A stretch of 38,718 nucleotides of DNA from contig CAIOKP010000213.1 in the NCBI GenBank assembly GCA_903858875.1, forward strand, positions 1-38,718. Reading direction: 5' to 3'. Each line of letters opens with the position of its first letter. Positions within the stretch are counted from its first letter, which is position 1. Below are positions 1 through 7,277 of this stretch, piece by piece. The notes beneath the pieces are model-generated. The model made no database searches, had not been told where the DNA came from, and was given only the letters and a program-made list of their open reading frames with translations. The DNA comes from an uncultured Sphingomonadales bacterium. GTDB lineage: Bacteria; Pseudomonadota; Alphaproteobacteria; Sphingomonadales; Sphingomonadaceae. The translations under genes and the position numbers were made by a program.

Positions 1-2
1 CC

Positions 3-287
3 GCCGACGCCTTGATCGCGGCCTTGCGGGTGACGGCGGCGGGATCTTGGGGGCTGTTTGGCCATACGCTCGACCGTGTGGCGCGGACCAAGGCGGCGCC
101 GGTGATCGAGAACCTGACCGAGTTGGGCGAGACGATCGACGGGGTGCGGCAACAGTTGGGCATGGAGCCATTTGCGCTCTATGGCGAATTTCTCGCCTCC
201 CGCGGGCCGGTGCCGTCGAGCGCGGTGGGGGAGCCGAAGCAGGCGCTGGCCTGGCTGAAAAGGCTTGGCGTCGAGGCCGCGGGTTAA
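3..287 (+). CDS. C-terminal end of an unidentified protein (5' truncated by window edge)
   Basis: An open frame enters from the left edge and stops with TAA at 285-287, giving about 94 visible residues. The ORF track starts it at a TTG, but the frame is open back to base 3, so this is the tail of a longer gene. The visible part is Ala/Gly/Leu rich, with a predicted helical stretch and no motif that I recognise. It is followed 3 bases later by a strong bidirectional terminator, which supports a real gene end. I assign no function. It probably lies outside the catabolic cluster that begins on the other strand. Confidence 0.6.
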   Translation, partial: ADALIAALRVTAAGSWGLFGHTLDRVARTKAAPVIENLTELGETIDGVRQQLGMEPFALYGEFLASRGPVPSSAVGEPKQALAWLKRLGVEAAG

Positions 288-290
288 GGT

Positions 291-318
291 AAAACGGGGG
301 CTTGGCGGCCCCCGTTTT
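291..318. terminator. bidirectional rho-independent terminator
   Basis: A perfect 11-bp inverted repeat, AAAACGGGGGC / GCCCCCGTTTT, surrounds a 6-base loop (302-307). The run of T on the plus strand and the run of A at the 5' arm let it end transcription from both sides. It sits between the plus-strand gene ending at 287 and the minus-strand GST ending at 328. Confidence 0.88.
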
Positions 319-327
319 CTTGTGGGA

Positions 328-1125
328 TCAGCCCCAGCGGTTGATTTCCGGGCCGGGCGCCCATGCCGCCTCGGGCCGACCCGTGGCAGAGCGGGCGAGC
401 GCGGATTGGACGCTGGGCCGGGCGCGAACCCGGGCCAGCCATGCCGCGGTATGCGGGCGGTCGGCAAAGGCCTCGGGCAGGATTGCGACCATGCCCATCA
501 GCCAGCCATAGGTTTCGAAATCGGCAATCGACAAGGGCCCCATTAGCCAGTCGCGGCCATCGACCAATTGCGCCTCGACCATGTCCACCGCGCCGGCCAC
601 TTTGGCGCGGCTGTCGGTATCGGCGGCGTCGGGAAAGGCGCCGGTGCGGGTATCATGCCAGCGCTGTTTGAGGTCCTCCGATACGATGGGGGCGACCAGC
701 GTGGCGAAATCATCATCGCTCATCGCCGCCAATCGGTCCGCGCCTTGCGCCCTCAGCCCGAGAAACGCCGCCGCAGGGGCGCAACGTTCGGTAATCCGGC
801 GGCACCACATCAACATTTGCCAATGGGCATAGGCGTCGCGGGGCTGCAACGCGCCGCCTGCCACTTCGTCGAGATATTGCGCGACGAACACCGATTCGGT
901 CATCGCCTCGCCATCGATCACCAACACCGGCCCTTCGCCCTCGACCGCAAAGTCGAGCGCCAGCGTTTCTGTCAGGCCCGCGATCCGGTGACGGTCGCCC
1001 GCCAACAGGTCGATGGCGCGGCATGCGATGGCATTCGGGCCCGTATCCAGCCCGCTTTCCGCCAAGGCGGCCAGCACCGCCAGCGAGGGACCATTGGGCT
1101 CACCATGATAGAGAATGGTCGCCAT
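328..1125 (-). CDS. glutathione S-transferase family protein (divergent partner of the LigF-like GST)
   Basis: A 265-aa protein with a thioredoxin-like N-terminal half and an all-helical C-terminal half, as in GSTs. The N-terminus 'LYHGEPNGPSLAVLAALAESG' keeps the spacing of LigF-type enzymes but lacks their 'ANSxKP' glutathione-site signature, reading NGPSLAV instead. A 'TES' motif that would bind the gamma-glutamyl part of GSH is kept around residue 78. The ATG at 1125 is preferred to the TTG at 1128: it overlaps the upstream stop (TGATG) and has AAGGA about 8 bases ahead. It is the second gene of a two-gene operon with the LigF-like GST. By analogy with the heterodimeric beta-etherase BaeA/BaeB of Novosphingobium, the pair may form a heterodimer; that is inference. 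Confidence 0.82.
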   Translation of the reverse strand: MATILYHGEPNGPSLAVLAALAESGLDTGPNAIACRAIDLLAGDRHRIAGLTETLALDFAVEGEGPVLVIDGEAMTESVFVAQYLDEVAGGALQPRDAYAHWQMLMWCRRITERCAPAAAFLGLRAQGADRLAAMSDDDFATLVAPIVSEDLKQRWHDTRTGAFPDAADTDSRAKVAGAVDMVEAQLVDGRDWLMGPLSIADFETYGWLMGMVAILPEAFADRPHTAAWLARVRARPSVQSALARSATGRPEAAWAPGPEINRWG

Positions 1126-1892
1126 CAATCGATTCCTTCCATGATCAGGCTGTAACGGTGGGCGAGATCGGTGCGACCCATCGCCCAGGTCTTGGCAACG
1201 GCCTCGCGCTGGTACACGCGTTTCAGCCAGCGCATGATGTTCGGCGTCTTGTCCCGCCCGGCAAGGTCGGGTTGCGACAGCGGCAGGGAATAGGTGCTGT
1301 TGAAAATGTTGATGTCGGCCAGGCTATAGCTGTCCGAACCAACATAATCGCGCTTGCCCAATTCCGCCTCCAGCAGCGCGATGCCCAAAGCCACGCGGCG
1401 GCGGCTTTCGGCCAGTTCGGCCTCGCCAAAGCTGCCGTTGATCGCCTTGCGCCACGCGATGCGGCGTTCGGGCAGCGGGATGCGGTCGATCGCGGCGGCC
1501 AGTTCTTCGGGGTCGCGCTTGCGGACCATCGGGCCGACGAACACGCTCCACCCGATCATCGAGAAGCTGGGGCCGAGCCACTGGTCCATGAATTTCATCC
1601 ACCAGCGCACGCGCCAGCGGTCTTGCGCATCGCCCGGCATCAGATCCGGCCCGGCAAAGGCGTCGTTGACATATTCCATGATCGCCGTGCTTTCGACCAA
1701 CACGCGGTCGCCATGGGTCATCGCCGGGATGGTGCCCTGCGGATTGACGGCGAGATAGTCCGGCTTGTGTTGGTCAAACGCCAGCATGTCGATGTAATGG
1801 CTGGTAAAGGGCACGCCCTTTTCCATCAAGGCCAGCATCGGTTTGCCCGAATTGGCGTTGGGTTCCCAGTGATAGAGGGTGATGTCGCTCAT
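1125..1892 (-). CDS. LigF-like glutathione S-transferase (candidate beta-etherase)
   Basis: A 255-aa GST. Features I recognise from LigF of Sphingobium sp. SYK-6 include 'ANSGKPMLALMEKG' near the N-terminus, 'NPQGTIPAM' with the cis-proline around residue 57, 'VESTAIMEYV' for GSH binding, 'IGW' in the helical domain, 'PLPERRIAWRKA' and 'YSLADI' near the C-terminus. LigF enzymes use glutathione to cleave the beta-aryl ether of alpha-keto lignin dimers in the cytoplasm. The ORF track starts at a TTG (1910); the ATG at 1892 is better because GGGAGCAGG lies upstream and it begins the conserved domain. First gene of the GST operon, with a regulator-like element 53 bases upstream. Family assignment is firm; beta-etherase activity is inferred from similarity and from the LigD-like SDR in the cluster. 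Confidence 0.87.
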   Translation of the reverse strand: MSDITLYHWEPNANSGKPMLALMEKGVPFTSHYIDMLAFDQHKPDYLAVNPQGTIPAMTHGDRVLVESTAIMEYVNDAFAGPDLMPGDAQDRWRVRWWMKFMDQWLGPSFSMIGWSVFVGPMVRKRDPEELAAAIDRIPLPERRIAWRKAINGSFGEAELAESRRRVALGIALLEAELGKRDYVGSDSYSLADINIFNSTYSLPLSQPDLAGRDKTPNIMRWLKRVYQREAVAKTWAMGRTDLAHRYSLIMEGID

Positions 1893-1944
1893 CGTGGCGC
1901 CTGCTCCCAATTGCGGCGGAATGGTCGGGCGCCTTTGTGGCGCT

Positions 1945-1964
1945 TTTGTATGTAGTACACACTA
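1945..1964 (-). promoter_or_regulatory. putative operator upstream of the GST operon
   Basis: TTTGTATGTAGTACACACTA lies 53 bases before the ATG of the LigF-like GST. It shares TTTGTATG...TAC...AC with the element at 8538-8557 (14 of 20 by eye) and is related to those at 7128 and 23639. It is the weakest member of the set, and the TAACAA half-site is degenerate here. Confidence 0.4.
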
Positions 1965-2044
1965 AGTGCCGCATTCCCGCCCCGGTCGCAAGCGGCAAAT
2001 GCTGCCAAGGCCGGGGACGGAGCGGGCGCTTTGGCAGCGCGGGG

Positions 2045-2449
2045 TCAGCGCGGGCGCATCGCCCAGCGGAACAGATGATCACGGCCTGACATCGGCGCGG
2101 GACTTTGGCGTTCATCGGCCAGGCGCAGGCCCTGTTCCTCAAAGGCGCCGCGCAAGGCGACCCAGTCGCTCCACCGGGTCAGGCCTTCGACCGCGCCCGC
2201 GGCGGGGGCCCCCGCGCGCACGTTGGCCCAGTCGCCAGCGGTGGCGAGGTCGATCCGCTGTTGCGCGCTATGTTGCGCAGCAAAGTGGGCCGATTCCGGG
2301 ATGCGGCTGTCATAGACGAGCCATGTCGCCCCGGCGCTGCCCAAGCCATGACCCATCGTTGCGGCGGCGGCCGGCGTCGCCGCCAGCGCGCCGGCCAGCC
2401 CGACGCCTTTCAACATCGTGCGGCGATCGGTGGTTACAGGGGCGCCCAT
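2045..2449 (-). CDS. small Tat-signal protein, third gene of the flavocytochrome operon
   Basis: A 134-aa protein whose N-terminus 'TDRRTMLKGVGLAG' is followed by an Ala-rich segment ending 'TPAAAA', a plausible twin-arginine signal peptide. The mature part (about 100 aa) is Ala, Arg and Trp rich, with no recognised domain and no CxxCH. The start codon overlaps the cytochrome stop codon (TGATG at 2449), so translation is coupled. The ORF track begins it too far upstream, inside the cytochrome gene. In p-cresol methylhydroxylase operons a protein of unknown role (PchX) accompanies the flavoprotein and cytochrome; this gene could be a functional counterpart, but I see no sequence proof. A periplasmic accessory or assembly role is a guess. 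Confidence 0.75.
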   Translation of the reverse strand: MGAPVTTDRRTMLKGVGLAGALAATPAAAATMGHGLGSAGATWLVYDSRIPESAHFAAQHSAQQRIDLATAGDWANVRAGAPAAGAVEGLTRWSDWVALRGAFEEQGLRLADERQSPAPMSGRDHLFRWAMRPR

Positions 2450-2889
2450 CACTTCTTGCCCTTTGCCAGATAGGCCGCGACCGAATTCAGCTCCGCATCG
2501 GTGATATCGACGCGGGTTTGCGCCGGCATCGCGCCCTTGCCATTGCGGACGACCGCCTTGACATAGGCCGGGAACAGGTCGGTGCGGTTGGACAACAGGC
2601 CGTCGGATGGCGGGCGATGCATCATCATCATCTGCTTGGTCAGCAGGTTGGACGCCATGCCGCCGGCCAGATGGCAATAGCCGCAGACATGCTCAAACAC
2701 CGCCTTGCCATCGCGGCCGGTGGCCAGACGGTCCCCCGCCGGCATTTGCGCGCGCACCTGATAGGGTGGCAATTCGGGCACGCCGCCCGGCCCCGCCGGT
2801 GGCCCGGCAGGCGGCGCGGCGGATACGGCCACGGCGGCGGTTGCGGCGGCAAACAGGGCGAGCGCCCCAAAACGGACTGCGCGGGTCAT
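2449..2889 (-). CDS. class I c-type cytochrome, electron acceptor of the adjacent flavoprotein
   Basis: A 146-aa protein with a Sec signal peptide ('ALALFAAATAAVAVSA' then a Pro/Gly-rich linker), one haem-binding CxxCH ('HVCGYCHLAGG', about residue 70) and a likely axial methionine in 'GKGAMPAQTR' near residue 120. It fits the small cytochrome subunit of PCMH or eugenol-hydroxylase type flavocytochromes, which passes electrons from the FAD subunit to the respiratory chain in the periplasm. The ATG at 2889 overlaps the flavoprotein stop by 4 bases (ATGA), indicating coupled translation and a likely 1:1 complex. The longer ORF-track start at 2931 would spoil the signal peptide. Confidence 0.88.
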   Translation of the reverse strand: MTRAVRFGALALFAAATAAVAVSAAPPAGPPAGPGGVPELPPYQVRAQMPAGDRLATGRDGKAVFEHVCGYCHLAGGMASNLLTKQMMMMHRPPSDGLLSNRTDLFPAYVKAVVRNGKGAMPAQTRVDITDAELNSVAAYLAKGKK

Positions 2890-4463
2890 TGTGCGCCCTC
2901 CTTCTTTTGGCCGCGATAGGCGGCAGGCCACACGCCCTGCTTGCCCGGCGCGATGATGCCGTTGGGGTCGAGCGCGTCCTTGATCCGTTCGTCAAAGCGG
3001 CGCAGCGCGTTATCGTTATAGTTGAACGTGTCCATCACCCGGTCCATCCAGCCCAGATGCGTGCGATATTCGCCATAGCCAGCCTTGGCCGTGTCATCGA
3101 TCAACGCGTTGAACAGGTGCTTGATATTGTCGACTTGGGTCGCATTGTCGCGGTCATACATCAACATGTTGACGTTGTTGGCGAACCGCCCGCCAATCGT
3201 GAAGCTGGCGTAAAAGTCGACATCGTGGTCGCCGATGATCTTGCGGCTGCGTTTCAGCTGGCCCATTACATGTTCTGATGTCGCCGGCACGACGGGCGAA
3301 AAGCCCATATGCGCGCCGCGCCCGCCGACCCAATCCGACATCTGCAACGGCACCGCCGTCGGCGTGCCCATCGCCAGATCCATCGGCGGTTTGGGATCGC
3401 CCTGACGCCACCAGCTTTCGAACGGCGCCGCGTCGAGGTGGCGCTTGAACGCCGATTTGATCACTTCGGCCTTGGCCTTGTTGACCGCTTCGTCGCCATA
3501 CAGCCGGATTTCGACTCGCCAATAGCCAAGCTTATGCTCTTTGAGCAGTTCCTTGACGCGCCATTCGGGCATGGCCGACGGCTTGTCCCAGAAATCCTTG
3601 CGCTGACCCAGCACGACGATTTTGCCCAGCCAGCTGGGGATGAACACATTTTGATCGATCAGCCCGGCGATTTTCAGCGGGGCGACAGTGTCGATGACCC
3701 AGGCAATGTCCTCCTCATTGGGGATATCCCAAGTGAGCGACAGCGAGGTTTCGGGCGCCGGTTGCAGCCACACGCCCGCCTTGGTGACGATGCCAAGGTT
3801 CGATTGGCTGAACGCCAGATCCCACGTCGGGCCGTAATTCATCGGGAACAAGTGCCACGCCGGGTTATTGGCCATCGCGCCCATGCCGGTGCGCAACAGG
3901 TCGCCTTCGGGCAACACGACTTCCAACCCGCACAGGTTGCGCGCGTGGAGACCATAAGGCGTGTACCCAATGCCGTGTTCGAGCGCATTGCCTAGCACGC
4001 TGCCCCAGCCATTGCCCGGCACCGACATCCATAGCGCCGCGTTTTGGCGGGCAATTTCGTCATGCAGGTCGAAAAAGCCGACGCCCGGTTCGACCACCGT
4101 ATAGGCCAGTTTTGGGTCCAGTTCGAGGATCTTGTTCATGCGGCCGAGGTCGAGCACCACGCTGCCCGCCATGCGCGGGGCAGCGGCGCCATAGCCAAGG
4201 TTCTTGCCGCGGGCGACTGGCCATAGCGGCGTCTTGTGTTCATTGGCGAGGCGCACGATGGCGCGCACTTCGTCGACATTGGCCGGGGCGACAGCGGCGG
4301 CGGCCGGCCATTGGTCGGTCGATCCCGGCGCGTAAACGTCCGAATAGGCGTCGCGATCGGCGTCAGAGGACATCACCCAATCCTTGCCAACGACGCTGGC
4401 AAAGCTTTGGAGCGCACTATCGAATTGTTGCGGACTGATCCGCGGTGGCAGGGTCAGTTTCAC
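2886..4463 (-). CDS. VAO/PCMH-family FAD-dependent oxidase or hydroxylase subunit
   Basis: A 525-aa protein with the PP-loop FAD domain ('GKNLGYGAAAPRMAGSVVLD', about residues 86-105) and a C-terminal cap domain. Compared from memory with Penicillium vanillyl-alcohol oxidase, it keeps the tyrosine of 'GYGAAAPR' (Tyr108), the histidine of 'GAHMGFSP' that aligns with the covalent-FAD His422, and 'GYGEYRTHLGWMD' carrying Tyr503/Arg504. The Asp170 position in 'GYTPYGDH' is Leu here ('GYTPYGLH'). Family members oxidise p-alkyl or p-hydroxybenzyl phenols through a quinone methide. With a cytochrome c gene directly downstream, this is more likely a dehydrogenase/hydroxylase like PCMH, eugenol hydroxylase or pinoresinol hydroxylase than an oxygen-using oxidase. 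The start is GTG at 4463, preceded by purine-rich GGAGAGGAAGAGG and, 26 bases upstream, by the palindromic operator. Confidence 0.9.
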   Translation of the reverse strand: MKLTLPPRISPQQFDSALQSFASVVGKDWVMSSDADRDAYSDVYAPGSTDQWPAAAAVAPANVDEVRAIVRLANEHKTPLWPVARGKNLGYGAAAPRMAGSVVLDLGRMNKILELDPKLAYTVVEPGVGFFDLHDEIARQNAALWMSVPGNGWGSVLGNALEHGIGYTPYGLHARNLCGLEVVLPEGDLLRTGMGAMANNPAWHLFPMNYGPTWDLAFSQSNLGIVTKAGVWLQPAPETSLSLTWDIPNEEDIAWVIDTVAPLKIAGLIDQNVFIPSWLGKIVVLGQRKDFWDKPSAMPEWRVKELLKEHKLGYWRVEIRLYGDEAVNKAKAEVIKSAFKRHLDAAPFESWWRQGDPKPPMDLAMGTPTAVPLQMSDWVGGRGAHMGFSPVVPATSEHVMGQLKRSRKIIGDHDVDFYASFTIGGRFANNVNMLMYDRDNATQVDNIKHLFNALIDDTAKAGYGEYRTHLGWMDRVMDTFNYNDNALRRFDERIKDALDPNGIIAPGKQGVWPAAYRGQKKEGAQ

Positions 4464-4488
4464 GGACCTCTTCCTCTCCCATAATTTT

Positions 4489-4502
4489 ATAACAATTGTT
4501 AT
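4489..4502. promoter_or_regulatory. perfect 14-bp palindromic operator, flavocytochrome operon
   Basis: ATAACAATTGTTAT is a perfect palindrome 26 bases before the GTG of the flavoprotein, where a repressor would block transcription initiation. Close variants occur before marR (7222), at 14045 and at 19853. This size and symmetry suits a MarR-family dimer. Binding by the MarR in this window is inferred. Confidence 0.72.
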
Positions 4503-4585
4503 GGATAATGCGGGCGCGGCGCGGGTCTGTCAACGGCCAATTGGCCGGGTCGCTATCATGGCGCGCATTTGCCGATGTTGCGCAA

Positions 4586-4615
4586 CAAAAAGGGGCGACC
4601 GTTGCCGGTCGCCCC
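4586..4615 (-). terminator. rho-independent terminator of TonB receptor 1
   Basis: The inverted repeat GGGGCGACC / GGTCGCCCC (4592-4600 and 4607-4615, 6-base loop) is followed on the minus strand by a run of five T (A at 4587-4591 on the plus strand). It lies 31 bases after the stop of the receptor gene and ahead of the flavocytochrome promoter. Confidence 0.85.
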
Positions 4616-4646
4616 CAAAGTATTGATCCAATCCGGTGTGCCGGGA

Positions 4647-7082
4647 TTAGAAAGTCTTCTTCACACGAACCGCCCATTCGCGTGGCTTGCCGACTTGGCT
4701 GTAGATCGTGCCAGCGGTGCCCCACAGCGATTCAAACTTGGCGGGCAGATAGTATTGGTCGAACAGGTTCTGCACCTCGAGCGAGATGGACAGATCTTCC
4801 TTCGGGTTCTTCCAGGTCAGGCGGGCGTTGGCCAGCGTGACAGCCGGGCTGTATTCAACAGCGCTGCCGGTCAGGATGTGTCCGATGTCCGCCTTGCTGG
4901 TATAGCTGGCGTCGATACGTGGCGTCAGCGAGCCATTCTTGCCGAGATCGGCCTTGTACTGCATGCCGATGCTGCCCTTCCAATTGGGCGTCACGATCGG
5001 ATCGGTAATCAACACCGAGGTGCCAACGGCGGGCGAGATATAGGTCCACTTACCGTCGATATAGCTGAGCGAGGCATCGATATCGAGGCCCGGGATCGGC
5101 GATGCAGTGACTTCGCCTTCGAAACCATATTCGTGGCCGCTGCCGGCATTCGCCACCGCGCCGCACGGGTTGGCATCGGTGCCAGCCGCCACGCCATCGA
5201 GCGACGAGCAATCGCCCAGCGGCAATTGGATATTGTCGCGCAGCATATAGAAGGCGGTCAAGTTGACGCGCAGACGACGGTCGAACAGATCGGTCTTGGT
5301 GCCGATTTCGTAGGAGGTTACGGTTTCGGGGTTGAACGCGCCGTTGGTCGCCTGTGCCGGGGTGAACGGACGCGCCGAGGTGCCGCCGCCCTTGAACCCG
5401 GTGCTGGCGTTGGCATAGACCATCACCTCTGGCGAGAAGCGGTATTCCGCCGCCAGACGCCAGTCGAGCTTGTTGCCGTTATAGGTCGAAACCACACCAT
5501 CAAGCGGGCCGAGCACGCCCGAGGTAAATCCGGTCAGCGGGCTGCCATCCCAGTTGCGGCGAGCAAAGGTATAATCCTTGTGCTCCTTGGTATAACGCAA
5601 CCCGCCGATCAGCGTCAGCGCCGAAGTCGGGCGGTAGAACACCGAACCGAAGGCCGCCAAGCTGTGCGCGTTGATCGGGTCATTACCCTGGAATTGCAGG
5701 TAGTAAGGCGAACCCGGTGCCCATGGCGCGCCGCCGGGGCCAAAGATCGCCGAATACAGCGGGTTCAGGTAACGGATGTCCTGACGGGTGAAGTACACCG
5801 ACTGTTGATCGGAATAGAAGCCGCCGACGGTGAAGTCGATATCGCTGCCGATCTTGCCGTTCAGGCGGGCTTCTTCGCTGAAGAAGTGGAAGCGGATGTC
5901 GTCATAGCCCTGACCGACGTCGGTTTGCGATGGCGTGAAGTCATCGTCCGTGCCCCAGTTTTCATGGTACTTGCGATAGGCGGTGATCGACTGAAGGTTC
6001 AGCGAATCGCTGATGTTATACTTCAGGTTGCTCGACACGCCCCAACCGGTGAACATCGTGGTGTTGGGGTTGCTGTATGCGGCGCCCGCCTGGCCACCGG
6101 CCGGCGCGGTAAAGCTGGCATAGGTGCAGAAACGGCCGCAGATGTAGCTGGTCGGTACAGCGGCGCCAAACAGCTGGCTGCCGACATTGGTCAACACTTC
6201 GGCAGCGTTCGGACGGTTTTCATAGCTGTAGTCAGCGATGACCGTCCAATCGAGCTTGTCATTGGGATTATACCGCAGCGAACCGCGCAGACCCGAATAG
6301 TTCACGCCGCCCAGTTGCGACAGGACGCAATTGGCAGGTGCCGCCGGATTGGCCGCGATACCTTGGGCGTTATGCGGATTGGCGCAACCGTAATCGACCT
6401 GATTTACATAACCGTCCTGACGCTTGAACACGCCGGCGACATGGGCATACAGGCCGTCGGTCAGCACGAAGTTGGCGCTGGCACGCAGATCGACGCGGTT
6501 ACGGCTGCCATAGGCCATTTCGACCATGCCGGTGTTGTCATCGGTCGGCTGCTTCGAGAACATCTTGATCGCGCCGCCGATCGAGTTACGCCCGGTCAGC
6601 GTACCTTGCGGGCCGCGCGCCACTTCGACGCGGTCGAGGTCGAGCAGGTCGAACACCGAGCCCGTCAGGGTCGCGTAATACACATCGTCGATATAGAGGC
6701 CGACGCCCGGCTCGTAAGCGGGGTCAAAGTCAGCCTGGCCGATGCCGCGAATGAACGCCGACATCGACGAACCAAACGCGCCGCCCATCGGGGTCAGCGA
6801 AACGTTCGGGGCCTGAGCCGCGATCTGGGAAATGTCGGTTTGGTTGCGCGATTCCAGCAACTTGGCGTTGATCGCCGTGATCGCCAGTGGCGTGTCCTGC
6901 AACTTCTGCGAACGGAACTGCGCGGTGACGACGATTTCCTGGCTCGCGGCGGAATCGGTGGGCTTCGACTGGGCATCCGCATCTTCGGCCAAGGCCGGCG
7001 CGGCGATCGACATCGCCAGTGCGCCCGCACCTGCGGCGATTGCCAGGCGCGTACGGATAGTCGTGCCAAAAAGCTTGGCCAT
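4647..7082 (-). CDS. TonB-dependent outer-membrane receptor 1
   Basis: An 811-aa protein with a signal peptide ('LAIAAGAGALAMSIAAPALA'), a TonB-box/plug start 'EIVVTAQFRSQKLQDTPLAI' at about residue 49, plug motifs 'RGIGQADFDP' and 'RVEVARGPQGTLTGRNSIGG', and a C-terminal beta-strand ending in phenylalanine ('EWAVRVKKTF') as needed for BAM-dependent insertion. It should import a substrate across the outer membrane using TonB-ExbBD energy. The ATG at 7082 has GGAGAGGA just upstream. It is a paralogue of the receptor at 21071-23587. The cluster context suggests an aromatic substrate, although many receptors of this type import siderophores or sugars. Confidence 0.94.
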   Translation of the reverse strand: MAKLFGTTIRTRLAIAAGAGALAMSIAAPALAEDADAQSKPTDSAASQEIVVTAQFRSQKLQDTPLAITAINAKLLESRNQTDISQIAAQAPNVSLTPMGGAFGSSMSAFIRGIGQADFDPAYEPGVGLYIDDVYYATLTGSVFDLLDLDRVEVARGPQGTLTGRNSIGGAIKMFSKQPTDDNTGMVEMAYGSRNRVDLRASANFVLTDGLYAHVAGVFKRQDGYVNQVDYGCANPHNAQGIAANPAAPANCVLSQLGGVNYSGLRGSLRYNPNDKLDWTVIADYSYENRPNAAEVLTNVGSQLFGAAVPTSYICGRFCTYASFTAPAGGQAGAAYSNPNTTMFTGWGVSSNLKYNISDSLNLQSITAYRKYHENWGTDDDFTPSQTDVGQGYDDIRFHFFSEEARLNGKIGSDIDFTVGGFYSDQQSVYFTRQDIRYLNPLYSAIFGPGGAPWAPGSPYYLQFQGNDPINAHSLAAFGSVFYRPTSALTLIGGLRYTKEHKDYTFARRNWDGSPLTGFTSGVLGPLDGVVSTYNGNKLDWRLAAEYRFSPEVMVYANASTGFKGGGTSARPFTPAQATNGAFNPETVTSYEIGTKTDLFDRRLRVNLTAFYMLRDNIQLPLGDCSSLDGVAAGTDANPCGAVANAGSGHEYGFEGEVTASPIPGLDIDASLSYIDGKWTYISPAVGTSVLITDPIVTPNWKGSIGMQYKADLGKNGSLTPRIDASYTSKADIGHILTGSAVEYSPAVTLANARLTWKNPKEDLSISLEVQNLFDQYYLPAKFESLWGTAGTIYSQVGKPREWAVRVKKTF

Positions 7083-7127
7083 AATATTCCTCTCCTATTT
7101 ATACAGGCTCTGCGGCCCTCTTAAGCT

Positions 7128-7147
7128 TTGTGAGTAATGCATACGAA
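7128..7147 (-). promoter_or_regulatory. putative operator upstream of TonB receptor 1
   Basis: Read on the minus strand: TTCGTATGCATTACTCACAA, 46 bases before the receptor start codon. It matches the element at 8538-8557 (TTTGTATGCCATACTAACAA) at 16 of 20 positions by eye. Its TTGTGA end corresponds to the TCACAA half-site of the element before marR. Confidence 0.55.
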
Positions 7148-7221
7148 ATCAGCCATTGCAAGCATCGTCGTCAGATTTTCCAAATGCTGCGCAATGTGAT
7201 GCAAAATGTGATGCGAAAAGG

Positions 7222-7233
7222 TCACAATCGTTA
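7222..7233 (+). promoter_or_regulatory. putative autoregulatory operator upstream of marR
   Basis: TCACAATCGTTA differs from the palindrome TAACAATTGTTA at two positions, and from the reverse complement of the 19853 site (TAACAATCGTTA) at one. It is 45 bases ahead of the marR ATG, in the divergent region shared with TonB receptor 1. This is the classical place for MarR autorepression. Confidence 0.55.
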
Positions 7234-7277
7234 ATTTGCTTGCGCAATATGCCGCGCCTGTGATTAGCCGTTGTCCT

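Noticed and set aside
4569-7124. 851-aa plus-strand ORF opposite TonB receptor 1
   Set aside because: Antisense shadow caused by high G+C codon bias; its translation shows no domain, and the minus-strand frame is a clear TonB receptor with signal peptide and terminator.
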